From NCBI GenBank assembly GCA_964017045.1, contig OZ024795.1, positions 52,615,350-52,679,349 of the forward strand: a stretch of DNA of 64,000 bases, read 5' to 3'. Under the pieces are notes generated by a model. That model did not search any database. It was not told the DNA's origin and worked only from the letters and a program-made list of their open reading frames with translations. Positions 55,701 to 62,028 of the stretch are shown here, in pieces. The position numbers were made by a program, and so were the translations under genes. Source of the DNA: Omphiscola glabra. Lineage: Eukaryota > Mollusca > Gastropoda > Lymnaeidae. Numbering within the stretch: the first letter of the stretch is position 1; each line of letters starts with the position of its first letter.

Positions 55701-58700
55701 CACCCTGTCCTGACTACACTAGTCCATCAGTTTCTTATGGCACCCTGTCCTGACTACACTAGTCCATCAGTTGCTTATGACACCCTGTCCTGACTACACT
55801 AGTCCATCAGTTTCTTATGACACCCTGTCCTGACTACACTAGTCCATCAGTTTCTTATGACACCCTGTCCTGACTACACTAGTCCATCAGTTTCTTATGA
55901 CACCCTGTCCTGACTACACTAGTCCATCAGTTTCTTATGGCACCCTGTCCTGACTACACTAGTCCATCAGTTTCTTATGGCACCCTGTCCTGACTACACT
56001 AGTCCATCAGTTTCTTATGGCACTCTGTCCTGACTACACTAGTCCATCAGTTTCTTATGACACCCTGTCCTGACTACACTAGTCCATCAGTTTCTTATGG
56101 CACCCTGTCCTGACTACACTAGTCCATCAGTTTCTTATGGCACCCTGTCCTGACTACACTAGTCCATCAGTTTCTTATGACACCCTGTCCTGACTACACT
56201 AGTCCATCAGTTTCTTATGACACCCTGTCCTGACTACACTAGTCCATCAGTTTCTTATGACACCCTGTCCTGACTACACTAGTCCATCAGTTTCTTATGG
56301 CACCCTGTCCTGACTACACTAGTCCATCAGTTTCTTATGACACCCTGTCCTGACTACACTAGTCCATCAGTTTCTTATGGCACCCTGTCCTGACTACACT
56401 AGTCCATCAGTTTCTTATGGCACCCTGTCCTGACTACACTAGTCCATCAGTTTCTTATGACACCCTGTCCTGACTACACTAGTCCATCAGTTTCTTATGA
56501 CACCCTGTCCTGACTACACTAGTCCATCAGTTTCTTATGGCACCCTGTCCTGACTACACTAGTCCATCAGTTTCTTATGACACCCTGTCCTGACTACACT
56601 AGTCCATCAGTTTCTTATGGCACCCTGTCCTGACTACACTAGTCCATCAGTTGCTTATGACACCCTGTCCTGACTACACTAGTCCATCAGTTTCTTATGA
56701 CACCCTGTCCTGACTACACTAGTCCATCAGTTTCTTATGGCACCCTGTCCTGACTACACTAGTCCATCAGTTTCTTATGGCACCCTGTCCTGACTACACT
56801 AGTCCATCAGTTTCTTATGGCACCCTGTCCTGACTACACTAGTCCATCAGTTGCTTATGGCACCCTGTACTCACTACACTAGTCCATCAGTTTCTTATGG
56901 CACCCTGTCCTGACTACACTAGTCCATCAGTTTCTTATGGCACCCTGTCCTGACTACACTAGTCCATCAGTTTCTTATGGCACTCTGTCCTGACTACACT
57001 AGTCCATCAGTTTCTTATGGCACCCTGTCCTGACTACACTAGTCCATCAGTTTCTTATGGCACCCTGTCCTGACTACACTAGTCCATCAGTTTCTTATGG
57101 CACCCTGTCCTGACTACACTAGTCCATCAGTTTCTTATGGCACCCTGTCCTGACTACACTAGTCCATCAGTTTCTTATGACACCCTGTCCTGACTACACT
57201 AGTCCATCAGTTTCTTATGGCACCCTGTCCTGACTACACTAGTCCATCAGTTTCTTATGGCACCTTGTCCTGACTACACTATTCCATCAGTTTCTTATGG
57301 CACCCTGTCCTGACTGCACTATTGGATCAGTAGCTTAGGGTGCTCTGACTACACTACTCTATCAGTTGCTTTGGGTGCCCTGCCCTGACTACACTATTCT
57401 ATCAATTGCTTAGGGTGCCTTGCCCTAACTACACTATTCTATCAGTTGCTTAGGGTGCCCTGTCCTGCCTCCCCCCCTTCCCCGAGCTACCAACTTACAT
57501 GCAAAAGTCCGTCCAGTTGGTTTTGGACAAGGGTTGACTAGACACGTCTCCGGCCAGCTTAAGTTGACAAGTGGCTATGGCCTGTGGACAAGGTCCATCT
57601 GTGGGCGGGGGGTGGAAGCATGTTACCAAACATTGAAATGGTATTCACACAAAAATGAATTATGTTAATGTTATCTTTTCCAACGGGACGACTCAAATAT
57701 TTCCAGTGTTGTCACCGAAACATGGCAGGGTTTTATATACACCTGTATAGGTATCAAATTATACCGGTGTGGTCCTTATTTTGTAGGATTGAAGTTGTAA
57801 ACTAAATATGGAAATAGAAGAACAAGGTATGTGGAAACGTGAAATAGAGAGATAGAACAATAAAAGGAGAATGTTTCGCCCAAGAGCCTTCTTCAGCAGA
57901 CATGACAAATGAAGAAATGACAAGAAAAGTATTTAAAAAATTGGAATGCTCGCCATATTAAAGTATTGGCGAAAGTTGGCGTTTTTACAACCAAGATTAC
58001 AGGAGGTCAAAGAATTGATGTATCATAATAATTACTCCGAAAAATAAGATTTTAAGTGACAAACATATTTTGGAAATGTGTAAAATACCGTTATAAGAAA
58101 TTGTAAAATGAATAACATAGGGGCGCTTCGCAAATGGTAGCACCACGACAGATCACATAAAATACAACGCGGGGTGGGAAGCCTACGGCACCCGGAGCAC
58201 AAAACCCCGCTCAATAAGTTAATACAGCCCACAAGACTTTCCGAAAACTAAAAAAAAATTTTGCATAATGTTTCGAAATTGTAAACGATTGTAAGAAATC
58301 TAAGAATCAAGCTGTGACACTGTCAATGTCAAATTGTCACAATAATCATCACAGAAAATGTAGTGATGATTCTATACTATCTCCACTATTAATCGGTAAA
58401 TATTTACCAGATGTTAGCTGTTTGCTGTCACCAAAATAGAATTATTTCTAAATTAACTAACCATTATTTACAAATCCGTTGTGTACAGAGTCTTGACCTC
58501 TTGACTTTTTGTTAGTATTAGAATTAGGGCGTATTTCTGGTGGCACTATAAAAGATGTCATTCTGCTGAAGGCGAGCCTTTCAAAGACTCATGGAATTAC
58601 ATGGATCACATTTACATGATGGTATGACCAAAGGCGGGAAATGGATTCATTGATCATAGGATGGTATGACCAAAGGCGGGAAATGGATTCATTGGTCACA

Positions 58701-61700
58701 TGATGGTATGACCAAAGGCGGGAAATGGATTCATTGGTCACATGATGGTATGACCAAAGGCGGGAAATGGATTCATTGGTCACATGATGGTATGACCAAA
58801 GGCGGGAAATGGATTCATTGATCACAGGATGGTATGACCAAAGGCGGGAAATAGATTCATTGATCACAGGATGGTATGACCAAAGGCGGGAAATGGATTC
58901 ATTGGTCACAGGATGGTATGACCAAAGGCGGGAAATGGATTCATTGGTCACAGGATGGTATGACCAAAGGCGGGAAATGGATTCATTCATCATAGGATGG
59001 TATGACCAAAGGCGGGAAATGGATTCATTCATCATAGGATGGTATGACCAAAGGCGGGAAATAGATTCATTGATCACAGGATGGTATGACCAAAGGCGGG
59101 AACTGTATTCATTGATCATAGGATGGTATAACCAAAGGCGGGAAATGGATTCGTTGGTCACATGATGGTATGACCAAATGTGGGAAATGGATTCATTGGT
59201 CACAGGATGGTATGACCAAAGGCGGGAACTGGATTCATTGATCATAGGATGGTATAACCAGAGGCGGGAAATGGATTCATTGGTCACAGGATGTTATGAC
59301 CAAAGGCGGGAAATGGATTCATTGATCACAGGATGGTATGACCAAAGGCGGGAAATGGATTCATTGGTCACAGGATGGTATGACCAAAGGCGGGAAATGG
59401 ATTCATTGGTCATAGGATGGTATGACCAAAGTTGGGAAATGGATTCATTGGTCACATGATGGTATGACCAAAGGCGGGAAATGGATTCATTGGTCACAGG
59501 ATGGTATGACCAAAGGCGGGAAATGGATTCATTGGTCACAGGATGGTATGACCAAAGGCGGGAACTGGATTCATTGATCATAGGATGTTATAACCAAAGG
59601 CGGGAAATGGATTCATTGATCATATGATGGTATGACCAAAGGCGGGAAATGGATTCATTGATCATAGGATGGTATGACCAAAGGCGGGAAATGGATTCAT
59701 TGGTCATATGATGATTAACGTGGTCACAGTCGACTCCGACTGACGGACGGCACCTGCCGTGAACATGAAGCTCTGCCCCACTCACCACATCCCTTCAGCA
59801 TGATGTCCTCGCTCAAGGCTGTTCTGGCACGATTCAGTTGATTGTTTATATTTGTATTGCAGGAATTCTGTTTCATGATGTCCTCTGCACACGAGTTGAG
59901 CTGGTTCATGGCCCTAAAATACCAGAAGAGTCATTTGCGTCTATGAGATAATGAACGTGTCATTTCCGACCATGAAATCCCAGAGGTGCCATTTTCCACC
60001 AATGAAATACCAAAATTGTCATATTGGACTAGTTACTGACAGTTGTGTGAATTGGTAATTGTAGTATAAACTGACAGTTGTGTGAAGTGGTTATTATACT
60101 ATTAATTTACAGGTGTGTGAATTCGTTATCGGACTATTAACTGACAGTTATGTGAAGTGGTTATTGGACTATTAACTCACAGTTGTGTGAAGTGGTTATT
60201 GGACTATTCTCTCAGAAATGTGTGAAGTGGTTATAGGACTGTTCACTCAGAAATGTGTGAAGTGGTTATTGGTTTAGTAACTCACTGTTGTGTGAAGTGG
60301 TTATTGGACTAGTAACTCAATGTTGTGTGAAGTGATTATTGGACTATTCACTCAGAAATGTGTGAAGTGGTTTTTGGACTATTCATTCAGAAATGTGTGA
60401 AGTGGTTATTGGACTATTCAGTCAGAAATGTGTGACGTGGTTATTGGACTATTCACTCAGAAATGTGTGACGTGGTTATTGGACTGTTCACTCAGAAATG
60501 TGTGACGTGGTTATTGGACTGTTCACTCAGAAATGTGTGACGTGGTTATTGGACTATTCACTCAGAAATGTGTGACGAGGTTATTGGACTATTCACTCAG
60601 AAATGTGTGACGTGGCCATCCACAATCTTTAACCTCCTCCCACCCAAAGTCACACTTTCTTATACACCCCCCCCCCCCCCCCATTCAGGAACGTGAGGTA
60701 CTTTGCTGAAAGCTGCGAGGAGTTTGTCCGCCCTCCTCCCCCCCCCCCCCCCCCTATTCAGGAATGTGAGGTACTTTGCGGAAAGCCGCGAGGAGTTTGT
60801 CCCCGCCGCCCCACCCCCGCATACTAACTCAAACTTTCGCGAACTTACGGGCACGCTTGAGTGGCATTGCTGTTGGCGAAATCGTTCTTGATGATAAAGG
60901 CGTACTGTAGACACGGCCCCAGTCGGTCAGCACAAAGGGTGGTGCCCTCGCCGCCAGGCTCTGGGGAGTTTAAGATTACGTTTAGGACAGCAACAAAACA
61001 GTGTGAAGATAACTGTTTGAAAACATGTTTGATACAGACTAGGGAAATCAGCGCCCGATATTTGGTGTGCAGTCTCGCCGTTAAAAAAGAAAGTGAAAGT
61101 GCCACGTGACATTTCAATCATGTTTCACTGAATTAAATTTTACTGCGATAACGGGTGAATTTTTAGACGTCTATAGCCACAAAAGTCGTTGAGATACGGA
61201 AAAGAAAAGCAAAAAGTAATTTAATCTATACCAGAGACTGTGTAAAATGATTTTAAACTTGTAAACCTCTTCTTTTCCAATAAGACATTTCATTTGATCA
61301 CAATTGGGTACAACATAAGAGCCATATTTGTTTTTGCCCTTTCTTTTGGGTTACCAAAAATTAGATATGCATAGCTTAGAGGCTCAAAGGTTACTGGTGA
61401 ATATCATAGACACATAATTTGTTTCGTCACATCTCAAGTGACATGGTATTTTTAATTAATTTTTTTAACGAAGTGGCTATTGGTACCCGGGTACCAGAAG
61501 TGAGATGTTGGGATTAAAAAACTATTTACTATTACCCGGGTGCGAATGGAAGCGCTGCGTGTCTGGGTCCATTTTGACTAATGCTATTCGGATGTCATTT
61601 GTGGTAGTTTATTTTAGTTAAAATGAAGAATTAAGTTTACTAACATATAGTCCATTCAATTATATTTCATTTGATACCTCATTTTGTCTTACAAACCCAA

Positions 61701-62028
61701 CCATAATATTTTAGATAGTTTTTTAATCCCATCCTCTCACTTCTGGTACCCGGGTACCAATAGGTGCAGCCTTTTTTTAAAGCAAAATTATACAGTTCTA
61801 TTTTCATCTTTGGGTGAGTTTTTTAGAGCTTTGAAGTTCCGTTTACCTTAATAATAATAGTTATGTGTTGTTTACATTGCGTTACGTTAAATAACAGTAG
61901 TGTTAAATGTGAAATTACGGCAAATTCCGTCGGTCATGTTGATGGCCAAGTTCTTGAACGTCTGAAGTTCGTTACAAGCGTCAGCGCCGGGCACTCCGTT
62001 CAAACACGAGAAGAGCGTCCTGGCATCC
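46753..62028 (-). CDS. Split gene with alternating three-cysteine exons (partial, nine exons)
   Basis: Nine exons, in transcript order 61919-62028, 60849-60960, 59786-59913, 57499-57598, 53597-53724, 52311-52410, 51341-51456, 50384-50483 and 46761-46885, join without a stop into about 339 residues. All introns are GT-AG. Exon types alternate A-B-A-B-A-B-A-B-A. A exons are 3n+2 long (110, 128, 128, 116, 125) and B exons 3n+1 (112, 100, 100, 100), so introns after A are phase 1 and those after B phase 2. Each exon has three main cysteines, the last at or one codon before its 3' edge. Sequons (NMT, NAT, NWT, NLS, NQT) and paired cysteines suggest an extracellular, disulfide-bonded, helical repeat protein. 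No start codon or signal peptide is in the window, so the 5' part lies beyond 64,000. The span given includes a possible TGA at 46753-46755. Family not recognised. Confidence 0.85.
46761..46885 (-). CDS. Exon 9 in window, type A5, possibly the terminal exon
   Basis: 125 bp to the putative donor GGAG|gtatat; acceptor ccaactccacag. It encodes 41 residues starting LVQGAINC, with cysteines at 8, 18 and 40 and ending EIAPYCG. Unlike the other A exons it has one extra codon after the last cysteine, and its donor is weaker than the others. Reading on instead of splicing gives Gly-Ile and then a TGA at 46753-46755. Either the gene ends here about 350 bp from the satellite, or the next B exon lies beyond the satellite, more than 46 kb away. 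I slightly favour the terminal reading. Confidence 0.8.
46994..47366. mobile_element. hAT-type MITE with perfect 8-bp target duplication
   Basis: The element spans 47002-47358 (357 bp) and begins CAGGGGTGGGCAAACT. Its right end, read on the other strand, begins CATGGGTGGGTGGGCTAACT, so the termini are inverted repeats. The sequence ggttaaac directly precedes (46994-47001) and directly follows (47359-47366) the element: an 8-bp target site duplication, as made by hAT transposases. Inner matching blocks gggccgca and tgcggc extend the inverted repeat. It has no transposase and carries a 17-bp G run at 47057-47073. It sits in the intron just upstream of exon 9. Confidence 0.82.
47437..48050. repeat. 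Degenerate ~28-30-bp minisatellite, interrupted
   Basis: Units contain ttttaatgcacattgaggta and then atccgatg or atgtgat. About five copies lie before 47,640 and about six after 47,875; between them a foreign segment is inserted. The outermost copies are strongly diverged, for example aatattgagttcattgg and ggcaatattgggatgatg. It lies in the intron between exons 8 and 9. Confidence 0.75.
47641..47876 (-). mobile_element. Fragment of an interspersed repeat, probably RTE-like non-LTR element
   Basis: A segment of about 235 bp splits the 28-30-bp minisatellite, which resumes mid-unit on the far side. On the minus strand it opens with ccggtcccaagcccggatgc and continues through gggttggcgtgacgccagct. 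I recall this kind of sequence upstream of RTE-type reverse transcriptase genes in invertebrates; that attribution is memory, not a search. No coding part is present and I see no clear target duplication. Confidence 0.45.
48051..48689. other. Intron sequence with no recognisable feature
   Basis: AT-rich intron DNA between exons 8 and 9. I see a G-rich patch (gggggtgggggtgg near 48,065) and a short ATA microsatellite near 48,360 (ataataataataatttt). I see no exon with the three-cysteine pattern on the minus strand, no long open frame, and no array. Confidence 0.6.
48690..49530 (+). pseudogene. Relic of a Mutator-like transposase
   Basis: Conceptual pieces in three frames line up with what I recall of the Mutator-like transposase domain of animal MULEs. 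First comes KRTFCGI near 48,735. Then a 98-codon stretch at 49036-49332 has CRYC (residues 48-51), EIKRKGLANTF and a following HKNC, resembling the CxxC and GLA segment. After a +1 shift NIVNRLTAFDVKR is readable, and after another shift ETFFGVMDPPKPV near 49386-49424, close to the familiar ETFCGVMDLPPPV motif. At least two frameshifts and several stops make it non-functional. It is inserted in an intron opposite to the host gene. Only the N-terminal part is left and I see no terminal repeats. Confidence 0.68.
49531..50383. other. Intron sequence with a short imperfect repeat
   Basis: Mostly unique AT-rich DNA. Between about 50,105 and 50,225 there is a loose repetition of gagacaca and ctgattgata motifs (accaagtgagacac, accaaatgagacacactg), perhaps a decayed minisatellite. 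No exon or element is recognised. Confidence 0.5.
50384..50483 (-). CDS. Exon 8 in window, type B4
   Basis: 100 bp, acceptor ctatttccag, donor GCGG|gtaagc. It encodes 32 residues: TFGTC, EDRIRGC (C-X6-C), then NNQTQTKEFC with a sequon NQT near the end. The last bases GG join A of the next exon to give Gly. About 50 bp upstream of the acceptor a 46-bp minisatellite begins whose sense-strand unit includes tactaac. Confidence 0.86.
50533..50857. repeat. 46-bp minisatellite carrying splice-like motifs
   Basis: Six and a half copies of a 46-bp unit, starting at 50560, 50606, 50652, 50698, 50744, 50790 and 50836, with a partial copy before. On the plus strand each unit has a pyrimidine tract ending in AG (tttttctttttcttgtag). 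On the minus strand, the sense strand of the gene, most units contain tactaac, the optimal branch-point heptamer. It lies in the intron between exons 7 and 8, its nearest unit about 50-90 bp from the exon 8 acceptor. Confidence 0.9.
50935..51299. mobile_element. Inverted-repeat element (MITE-like)
   Basis: The left end GGAGCCGTCCTTAAAGTAAG and the right end on the other strand, GGAAGCCTTCCATAATGTAC, are similar inverted termini about 365 bp apart. Inside each end is a C/T-rich block (cccccttcctcccc and ccaccccctccctcc), as in widespread invertebrate elements that begin with gccgtccataaattac. There is no coding capacity. I cannot define a target duplication. A 13-bp C run lies at 51258-51270. 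Confidence 0.42.
51341..51456 (-). CDS. Exon 7 in window, type A4
   Basis: 116 bp, acceptor gactttgcag, donor TGCC|gtgagt. It encodes 38 residues starting TIAKFLEC and ending AETTQHC. Cysteines are at 8, 14 and 38, so the first spacing is C-X5-C rather than the C-X9-C of the other A exons: a four-residue deletion in the first loop. The terminal C joins CA as Pro. An inverted-repeat element ends about 40 bp past the donor. Confidence 0.86.
51522..51663. mobile_element. Short hAT-like element
   Basis: The left end is CAGTGGGGTGGG. The right end read on the other strand is CAGTGGCGTAGCTAGGG, a terminus I associate with hAT elements. The flanks cttggcat and cttgggga share five of eight bases and may be a decayed 8-bp target duplication. 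At 142 bp it is a non-autonomous remnant. Confidence 0.4.
51664..52310. other. Intron sequence: AT palindrome and a 54-bp duplication
   Basis: At 51939-51966 there is a near-perfect palindrome of TA steps around acatgt, able to form a cruciform. At 52130-52183 and 52184-52229 a unit containing gtagtgatccataaataata is duplicated in tandem with small differences. Otherwise nothing is recognised between exons 6 and 7. Confidence 0.65.
52311..52410 (-). CDS. Exon 6 in window, type B3
   Basis: 100 bp, acceptor tcatccaacag, donor GCGC|gtaagt. It encodes 32 residues: DTGAPSQC, MVGLELC (C-X6-C), then STVDQEC. This is the only B exon without a sequon near its last cysteine; the place is taken by QST. 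The last bases GC join C to give Ala. The other two frames contain stops, which supports the phase assigned. Confidence 0.86.
52483..52855. repeat. 30-bp minisatellite (12 copies)
   Basis: Tandem 30-bp units containing tgttcttctgaacaatgttt and ccaccttg, with ccacc/caacc and ttctt/ttgtt variants. Because 30 is a multiple of three, frames stay open on both strands (reading KHCSEEQTRW on minus and LNNVSTLFVL on plus). These are repeat artefacts. It lies in the intron between exons 5 and 6, about 75 bp from the exon 6 acceptor. Confidence 0.93.
52856..53596. other. Intron sequence with simple repeats and a small hairpin
   Basis: An ATGATGG-type simple repeat occurs at about 52,900-52,955. A short inverted repeat, gtgtaccggtaa at about 53,184 and ttaccggtatacac at about 53,230, could form a hairpin. 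A C run lies at 53469-53478 after ccccctcgcccatttttgcg, which may be the end of an old transposon. No exon is seen on the minus strand besides exon 5. Confidence 0.5.
53597..53724 (-). CDS. Exon 5 in window, type A3
   Basis: 128 bp, acceptor attttccag, donor TGCA|gtaagt. It encodes 42 residues starting QGFSAIKC, with cysteines at 8, 18 and 42 as in A2, and ending AYLKDYC. NLS at 11-13 is a sequon. The terminal A joins CC to give Thr. The acceptor sits about 10 bp from what looks like the simple-repeat tail of a retrotransposon, so the insertion came very close to destroying the splice site. Confidence 0.87.
53735..53815 (-). mobile_element. Possible 3' tail of a non-LTR retrotransposon
   Basis: On the minus strand the sequence reads cattcatttggaccaataaa and then caatataatcttatcttatc. 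A short tandem tail of (ttatc) after an aataaa-like segment resembles RTE-type retrotransposon 3' ends, as I recall them. The tail stops about 10 bp before the acceptor of exon 5. Confidence 0.35.
53905..55412. repeat. 34-bp minisatellite (~44 copies)
   Basis: Units contain aagaaacatcacttgaaata and tgccattatgtatc. Variants include catcatgtatc, attatcatcatg and shortened or lengthened tatataaaaaa forms. Copies are more diverged than those of the neighbouring 40-bp array. The array is in the intron between exons 4 and 5. Confidence 0.95.
55543..57470. repeat. 40-bp minisatellite (~48 copies) with degenerate right edge
   Basis: Units contain tgactacactagtccatcag and tttcttatgacaccctgtcc. The main polymorphism is atga versus atgg before caccctg. 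From about 57,310 the copies decay (ctattggatcagtagcttag, ctattctatcaattgcttag) and end about 30 bp from the exon 4 donor. The left side abuts a 12-bp C run at 55501-55512. Confidence 0.96.
57499..57598 (-). CDS. Exon 4 in window, type B2
   Basis: 100 bp, acceptor cgcccacag, donor GCAT|gtaagt. It encodes 32 residues: GPC, PQAIATC (a C-X6-C spacing), then KTNWTDFC at the end. NWT is a sequon shortly before the last cysteine, as in B1. The last bases AT join C of the next exon as Ile. The donor lies only about 30 bp from a 40-bp minisatellite whose nearest units are degenerate. Confidence 0.86.
57600..58585. other. Intron sequence with a possible Penelope-like fragment
   Basis: Mostly unique DNA between exons 3 and 4. 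On the minus strand, at 57896-57873, ctgaaga is followed by gctcttgggc and gaaac. This recalls the ctgatgaaggc...gccgaaac motif common near Penelope-like elements and overlaps the hammerhead consensus, though spacing is not ideal. A short minus frame at 58032-58232 has LCSGCRRLPTPRCILC, which looks repeat-derived. I cannot fix boundaries. Confidence 0.35.
58588..59713. repeat. 42-bp minisatellite (~27 copies)
   Basis: Units contain ggaaatggattcattggtca, caggatggtatgaccaaagg and cg. Variation is mostly tggtcac/tgatcat/tcatcat and cagg/catg. Forty-two is a multiple of three, so long frames stay open on both strands: 232 codons at 58589-59287 on minus reading NESISRLWSYHP repeats, and DSLITGWYDQRREM repeats on plus. 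Uniform drift at all codon positions argues these are not genes. It lies between exons 3 and 4. Confidence 0.96.
59786..59913 (-). CDS. Exon 3 in window, type A2
   Basis: 128 bp, acceptor tattttag, donor TGTG|gtgagt. It encodes 42 residues from AMNQLNSC, with cysteines at 8, 18 and 42; the end is EDIMLKGC. The segment EDIM occurs twice (residues 10-13 and 35-38). The last base G joins AT to give Asp. Immediately upstream of the acceptor are three or four degenerate 29-30-bp repeats. Charged and polar residues between cysteines 2 and 3 are compatible with a helix. Confidence 0.85.
59914..60028. repeat. Degenerate 29-30-bp repeat abutting the exon 3 acceptor
   Basis: Four loosely similar units start right at the splice acceptor: taaaataccagaagagtcat, gagataatgaacgtgtcat, gaaatcccagaggtgccat and gaaataccaaaattgtcata. 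They appear to be old tandem duplications whose first copy contains the working acceptor. Confidence 0.5.
60030..60617. repeat. 35-bp minisatellite (~17 copies)
   Basis: Units contain ctcagaaatgtgtgaagtgg and ttattggactattca. Copies on the left carry tgacagttgtgtg, while those on the right are more uniform and have gacgtgg. The gradient suggests recent amplification at the right side. It lies in the intron between exons 2 and 3. Confidence 0.94.
60661..60815. repeat. Tandem ~70-bp duplication with two long poly-C tracts
   Basis: A unit starting with a C run (60667-60682 and 60738-60754) and continuing attcaggaa(c/t)gtgaggta, ctttgc, gcgaggagtttgtcc is present twice. The open frames here on both strands come from the poly-C and GC-rich repeat. 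The duplication ends about 35 bp past the exon 2 donor. Confidence 0.85.
60849..60960 (-). CDS. Exon 2 in window, type B1
   Basis: 112 bp, acceptor actccccag, donor GCCC|gtaagt. The frame after two bases gives 36 residues: PGGEGTTLC, then C-X6-C (CADRLGPC) and a third cysteine at 36 in NATQAC. NAT is a sequon five residues before that cysteine. It begins with a longer Gly-rich lead than the other B exons, which are 32 residues. The last bases CC join G of the next exon as Pro. Confidence 0.85.
60961..61468. other. Intron sequence with no recognisable feature
   Basis: Intron between exons 1 and 2 to the right of exon 2. Minus-strand frames here are short and lack the three-cysteine pattern. 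No array, tRNA-like fold or element end was recognised up to the inverted-repeat element at 61,469. Confidence 0.55.
61460..61780. mobile_element. Inverted-repeat element with ~50-bp TIRs
   Basis: The arms at 61477-61525 and 61714-61763 are inverted copies. The left reads ctattggtacccgggtacca, gaagtgaga, gggattaaaaaactat; the right reads the same on the other strand with few changes. Each arm holds the perfect 14-bp palindrome ggtacccgggtacc. The element may extend to 61469-61771, where tttttttaa on both sides (61460-61468, 61772-61780) could be a 9-bp target duplication, though in low-complexity sequence. It has no transposase. A 9-bp duplication with long TIRs would suit a Mutator-type element, but this is a guess. 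Confidence 0.7.
61919..62028 (-). CDS. Exon 1 in window, type A1
   Basis: 110 bp. The acceptor is ctatccccag at its right edge and the donor TGCC|gtaatt at its left edge. After one base that completes a codon it gives 36 residues starting DARTLFSC, with cysteines at 8, 18 and 36 and ending NMTDGIC; NMT is a sequon. The last base C joins AG of the next exon to make Gln. The acceptor and the first eight exon bases are also the first part of a 74-bp repeat that continues upstream in the intron. No B-type exon precedes it in the window, so the upstream intron is at least 1.97 kb. Confidence 0.83.

Noticed and set aside
58589..59459. 232-codon minus frame and 93-118-codon plus frames in the 42-bp array
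   Set aside because: The unit length is a multiple of three, so frames remain open on both strands. Variation is spread over all positions.
60660..61121. Overlapping frames of 62-90 codons around exon 2
   Set aside because: They come from poly-C tracts, the 70-bp duplication and run-through of exon 2. Only the spliced 112-bp segment fits the exon pattern.
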